Source of the DNA: Salinimonas profundi
GTDB taxonomy: Bacteria > Pseudomonadota > Gammaproteobacteria > Enterobacterales > Alteromonadaceae
DNA length: 64,000 nt
Assembly (NCBI RefSeq): GCF_014750655.1
Contig: NZ_JABBXD010000002.1
Location: forward strand, 483,636 to 547,635
Reading direction: 5' to 3'
Of this stretch, positions 61,387-64,000 are shown in pieces. The notes beneath the pieces were generated by a model, which was not told the origin of the DNA, did no database searches, and saw nothing but the letters and a program-made list of their open reading frames with translations. Made by a program: the position numbers and the translations under genes. Position 1 is the first letter of the stretch. The number at the start of each line of letters is the position of its first letter.

Positions 61387-62622
61387 ATGCCTATTGATAA
61401 CACTTCTATGACATTTCAGGACTTAGAGCTTGACGATGCCTTGTGTCACGCTGTTGCTGACATGGGGTTTTCCAGACCAACATCGATTCAGTCTCTGGTA
61501 ATTCCCGAGGCCATGGACAGCAGGGATATTCTTGCCAGCGCGCCGACCGGTACCGGTAAAACCGCTGCATTTTTGCTTCCCGCCTGTCAGTTTTTGCTCG
61601 ATTATCCTCGTCAGGAGCCTGGCGCCACCCGGGTGCTGATTTTAACCCCCACCCGTGAACTGGCGATCCAGGTCTATGAGCAGGCCTGCGCTATCACCGC
61701 AAAAACCGATTTGGTATGCGGCGTTATCACCGGTGGTATCAATTACGGCACTGACAAAGAAACGCTGAGCCAGAATCTGGATATTCTGGTCGCTACGCCA
61801 GGTCGCCTGTTTGAACATATTGAAAAGGAAACGGCTGACTGTCGCGACATTGAATGCCTGATTCTGGATGAAGCAGACCGGATGCTGGATATGGGCTTTG
61901 CCAGCATTGTGAATCAAATTGCCGCAGAAGCACGCTGGCGTAAGCAAAACATGCTGTTTTCGGCGACCCTGGCCGGTAAGGGCGTCAGAGAGTTTGCGAC
62001 TAATATTCTTAACGACCCTGCGGTACTTGAGGCGCAGCCTTCACGTAAGGAAAAAGCCAAAATTCATCAGTGGTATCACCTGGCCGATGACCTTGCGCAT
62101 AAACAGGCGCTGTTGTCACACATTCTGAAAAACGATATCAGCAATGCCATCGTATTTGTTAAGACTCGCGATCGGTTGCAGGCCTTAAAAGACTTTCTCG
62201 CAGCAGAAGGTCTCATGGTCTGCTGGCTGCAGGGTGAAATGCCGCAGGATAAGCGAAATGCGGCACTGGCGCGGTTTAAAAGCGGTGAGGTTCCCGTGTT
62301 ACTGGCGACTGACGTGGCAGCACGCGGTATTGATGTGCCGAATGTATCTCATGTCATTAATTATGACATGCCGCGTAAGGCTGACATCTATGTGCACCGT
62401 ATTGGCCGCACCGGACGTGCAGGCGCGAAAGGTACTGCGATTTCTCTGGTTGAAGCCCATGATATTGAGATGGTCGCGCGCGTAGGCAGGTTTACCGATG
62501 AGCCAATGAAGCCCAGGGTCATTGATAGTCTTCGCCCGAAACACAAAACCCCTAAAGCGCCTGTGAAGAAAAAGAAGGCGAAAAAATCGGCAGTAAAGAA
62601 AAAAACCAAAGGCAAAAAGTAA
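61387..62622 (+). CDS. srmB: DEAD-box ATP-dependent RNA helicase SrmB
   Basis: RNA helicase involved in 50S ribosome assembly. 411 residues. Q motif FSRPTSIQSLVIPEAM, motif I SAPTGTGKT, motif II LILDEADRMLDMGF, SAT motif FSATLAGKG, and HRIGRTGRAG. The C-terminal tail is very basic (KHKTPKAPVKKKKAKKSAVK). The SrmB-type KIHQWYHLADDLAHKQALL segment distinguishes it from other DEAD proteins. An internal ATG at 61408 could also start it. Confidence 0.95.
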   Translation: MPIDNTSMTFQDLELDDALCHAVADMGFSRPTSIQSLVIPEAMDSRDILASAPTGTGKTAAFLLPACQFLLDYPRQEPGATRVLILTPTRELAIQVYEQACAITAKTDLVCGVITGGINYGTDKETLSQNLDILVATPGRLFEHIEKETADCRDIECLILDEADRMLDMGFASIVNQIAAEARWRKQNMLFSATLAGKGVREFATNILNDPAVLEAQPSRKEKAKIHQWYHLADDLAHKQALLSHILKNDISNAIVFVKTRDRLQALKDFLAAEGLMVCWLQGEMPQDKRNAALARFKSGEVPVLLATDVAARGIDVPNVSHVINYDMPRKADIYVHRIGRTGRAGAKGTAISLVEAHDIEMVARVGRFTDEPMKPRVIDSLRPKHKTPKAPVKKKKAKKSAVKKKTKGKK

Positions 62623-62635
62623 CAGCGAGAATCCT

Positions 62636-63238
62636 ATGTCCTTTCCCGACAAAATAGTCTTAGCATCAGGCAACAGCGGTAAGGTAAAAGAGTTTGCCAA
62701 ACTGTTTGCTGAGTACGAAGTACAGGTGGTTCCCCAAAAAGAGTTAGGCGTTGGTGATGTGCCTGAAACCGGCACCACGTTTGTTGAAAATGCGATCATT
62801 AAAGCGCGACATGCTTCTCGTGAAACCGGCTTGCCTGCTATTGCGGATGATTCCGGACTGGTCGTCAATGCCTTAGGCGGTGCCCCGGGTATCTATTCTG
62901 CGCGTTTTGCAGGCGAGAACGCCACCGATGCACAGAATGTTGAACTGCTGCTCTCCCGCATGCACAACGAGGCCGATCGCAGAGCGCATTTCATGTGCAC
63001 GCTGGTCTTTATGCGTCACGCAGACGATCCTGTCCCGTTGATTAGCCAGGGCCACTGGCATGGCCTCATCACACAACAGGTTTGTGGCCACGGCGGGTTC
63101 GGGTATGACCCGGTATTTCACGTACCCTCTCAGGAATGTACCGCTGCCGAACTAGACAGTAAAACCAAAAACAGTATCAGTCATCGCGGTCAGGCTATGG
63201 CTTTTCTGATCCAACAAATGAGGCAAACCTTTGCGTAA
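62636..63238 (+). CDS. rdgB: XTP/dITP pyrophosphatase
   Basis: Removes non-canonical purine nucleotides (dITP, XTP). 200 residues. Family motifs: ASGNSGKVKEFAKL, IADDSGLVVNALGGAPGIYSAR (in part), GGFGYDPVF and SHRGQAMAF. Follows srmB by 13 bases and its end overlaps hemW by eight bases, so the two are translationally coupled. Confidence 0.97.
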   Translation: MSFPDKIVLASGNSGKVKEFAKLFAEYEVQVVPQKELGVGDVPETGTTFVENAIIKARHASRETGLPAIADDSGLVVNALGGAPGIYSARFAGENATDAQNVELLLSRMHNEADRRAHFMCTLVFMRHADDPVPLISQGHWHGLITQQVCGHGGFGYDPVFHVPSQECTAAELDSKTKNSISHRGQAMAFLIQQMRQTFA

Positions 63239-64000
63239 TCCGCCCCTGGGCCTATACATCCATATTCCCTGGTGTGTACAGAAATGTCCTTACTGTGACT
63301 TTAATTCTCACGGTTTGAAGAACACGCTGCCAGAAGCAGAGTATATTGCGCATCTGCTGGATGATTTAGCGGTGGACGCACAGCGTATAGGCACCCGTGA
63401 AGTCACCAGTATCTTTATTGGAGGTGGCACGCCGAGTCTGTTTAGTGAGGCGGCCATCGCCAGGCTACTGGATGGCGTCAAACAACGGGTAAATCTGTCG
63501 CCTGACGCTGAAATTACACTGGAAGCAAACCCCGGTACACTTGAGGCTGACCGCTTCAGTGGCTATGTCCAGGCCGGCGTAAATCGCATTTCTATCGGCA
63601 TTCAGAGTCTTCAGGCGCAGCACTTATCTGCACTGGGGCGTATCCACGACAGTGAGCAGGCGATGTCTGCCATTTGTCAGGCGCACGATGCCGGTCTCAA
63701 CAGCTTTAATGTCGACCTGATGCACGGTTTGCCCGATCAGTCGCTGGATAATGCCTTAAGCGACCTGACGCAGGCTATCGCGCAAAATCCGGCTCACTTA
63801 TCCTGGTATCAGCTTACCATAGAGCCCAATACGCCGTTTTACTCAAAACCGCCCGTGCTTCCTGATGATGATATTCTGTGGGATATTCAGACCCATGGTC
63901 ATGCGCTGCTTAAAGATGCCGGATATCATCAATATGAGATTTCCGGCTATTGTCAGCCCGGCTTTGAATGTCAGCATAATTTGAATTACTGGCGCTTTGG
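63231..64000 (+). CDS. hemW: HemW radical SAM haem chaperone (5' part, runs off window)
   Basis: The coding sequence starts at TTG 63231 (LRNPPLGLYIHIPWC) inside the last codons of rdgB and stays open to the window end, about 256 residues. The radical SAM cysteine motif is CVQKCPYCDFNSH; IFIGGGTPSLFS, LEANPGTLE and HNLNYWRFG are HemW hallmarks. HemW binds haem and a [4Fe-4S] cluster and acts as a haem chaperone. The C-terminal third is outside the window. Confidence 0.95.
   Translation, partial: MRNPPLGLYIHIPWCVQKCPYCDFNSHGLKNTLPEAEYIAHLLDDLAVDAQRIGTREVTSIFIGGGTPSLFSEAAIARLLDGVKQRVNLSPDAEITLEANPGTLEADRFSGYVQAGVNRISIGIQSLQAQHLSALGRIHDSEQAMSAICQAHDAGLNSFNVDLMHGLPDQSLDNALSDLTQAIAQNPAHLSWYQLTIEPNTPFYSKPPVLPDDDILWDIQTHGHALLKDAGYHQYEISGYCQPGFECQHNLNYWRF

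Overview
The window is an ordinary-looking stretch of a gammaproteobacterial chromosome, most likely from the Alteromonadales (Alteromonas/Salinimonas-like). This placement is inferred from gene order and protein similarity: rpsB-map-glnD-dapD, a yqcA-truC-yqcC-csrB-syd-queF-ppnN block as in enterics, a complete ccmABCDEFGHI run followed by a FliK-like/FlhB-tail-like pair, recA-pncC | mutS, pyrG-eno, leuABCD, and cca-srmB-rdgB-hemW. Genes are densely packed on both strands. I see no insertion sequence, prophage, CRISPR array, tRNA or rRNA.

Layout. 1-5.7 kb: rpsB (minus, with a leader and promoter; tsf lies just left of the window), map, glnD-dapD. 5.7-8.7 kb: yqcA, truC and yqcC (minus), then a DUF3549/DUF3301 pair (plus). 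8.7-9.4 kb: a gap without a credible protein gene that encodes, on the minus strand, a CsrB-type CsrA-sequestering RNA with about 34 GGA motifs, an intrinsic terminator and an upstream GacA/UvrY-like palindrome. 9.4-17.6 kb: GNAT protein, two DUF3192 paralogues, syd, queF, a diguanylate cyclase, ppnN and an HDOD protein. 17.8-19.4 kb: an NAD-type isocitrate dehydrogenase and a ComEA-like protein. 19.4-32.9 kb: a surface-polysaccharide region with galU, ugd, two GT2 glycosyltransferases and a WecA-like transferase on minus, facing a lipoprotein, a KpsD/Wza-like protein and KpsM/T/E on plus, then a POT peptide transporter and galE. 33-40.8 kb: mlaA and the ccm operon (minus). 40.9-43.1 kb: the FliK-like/FlhB-tail pair. 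43.4-51.8 kb: recA (SOS promoter with LexA box), pncC, mutS, pyrG, eno and one unrecognised gene. 51.8-56.8 kb: the leucine operon with a leader peptide and attenuator. 56.9-60.1 kb: a degenerate HD-GYP protein convergent with a GspB-like/GspA-like pair. 60.2-64 kb: cca (without a recognisable HD domain), srmB, rdgB and a truncated hemW.

Regulation visible in the sequence: CsrB with its UvrY-type box, LexA control of recA, ribosome-mediated attenuation of leuABCD, a probable S2-responsive rpsB leader, and several intrinsic terminators shared by convergent genes. The least expected observations are an N-terminal DUF3391-like domain shared by the HD-GYP protein and the GspB-like protein facing it, the isolated FliK-like/FlhB-tail pair, and the reduced capsule-export locus. 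Start codons were moved inward from the longest open frame where Shine-Dalgarno spacing, operon overlap or remembered family N-termini supported it. Similarities come from reading the proteins; no database search was run.
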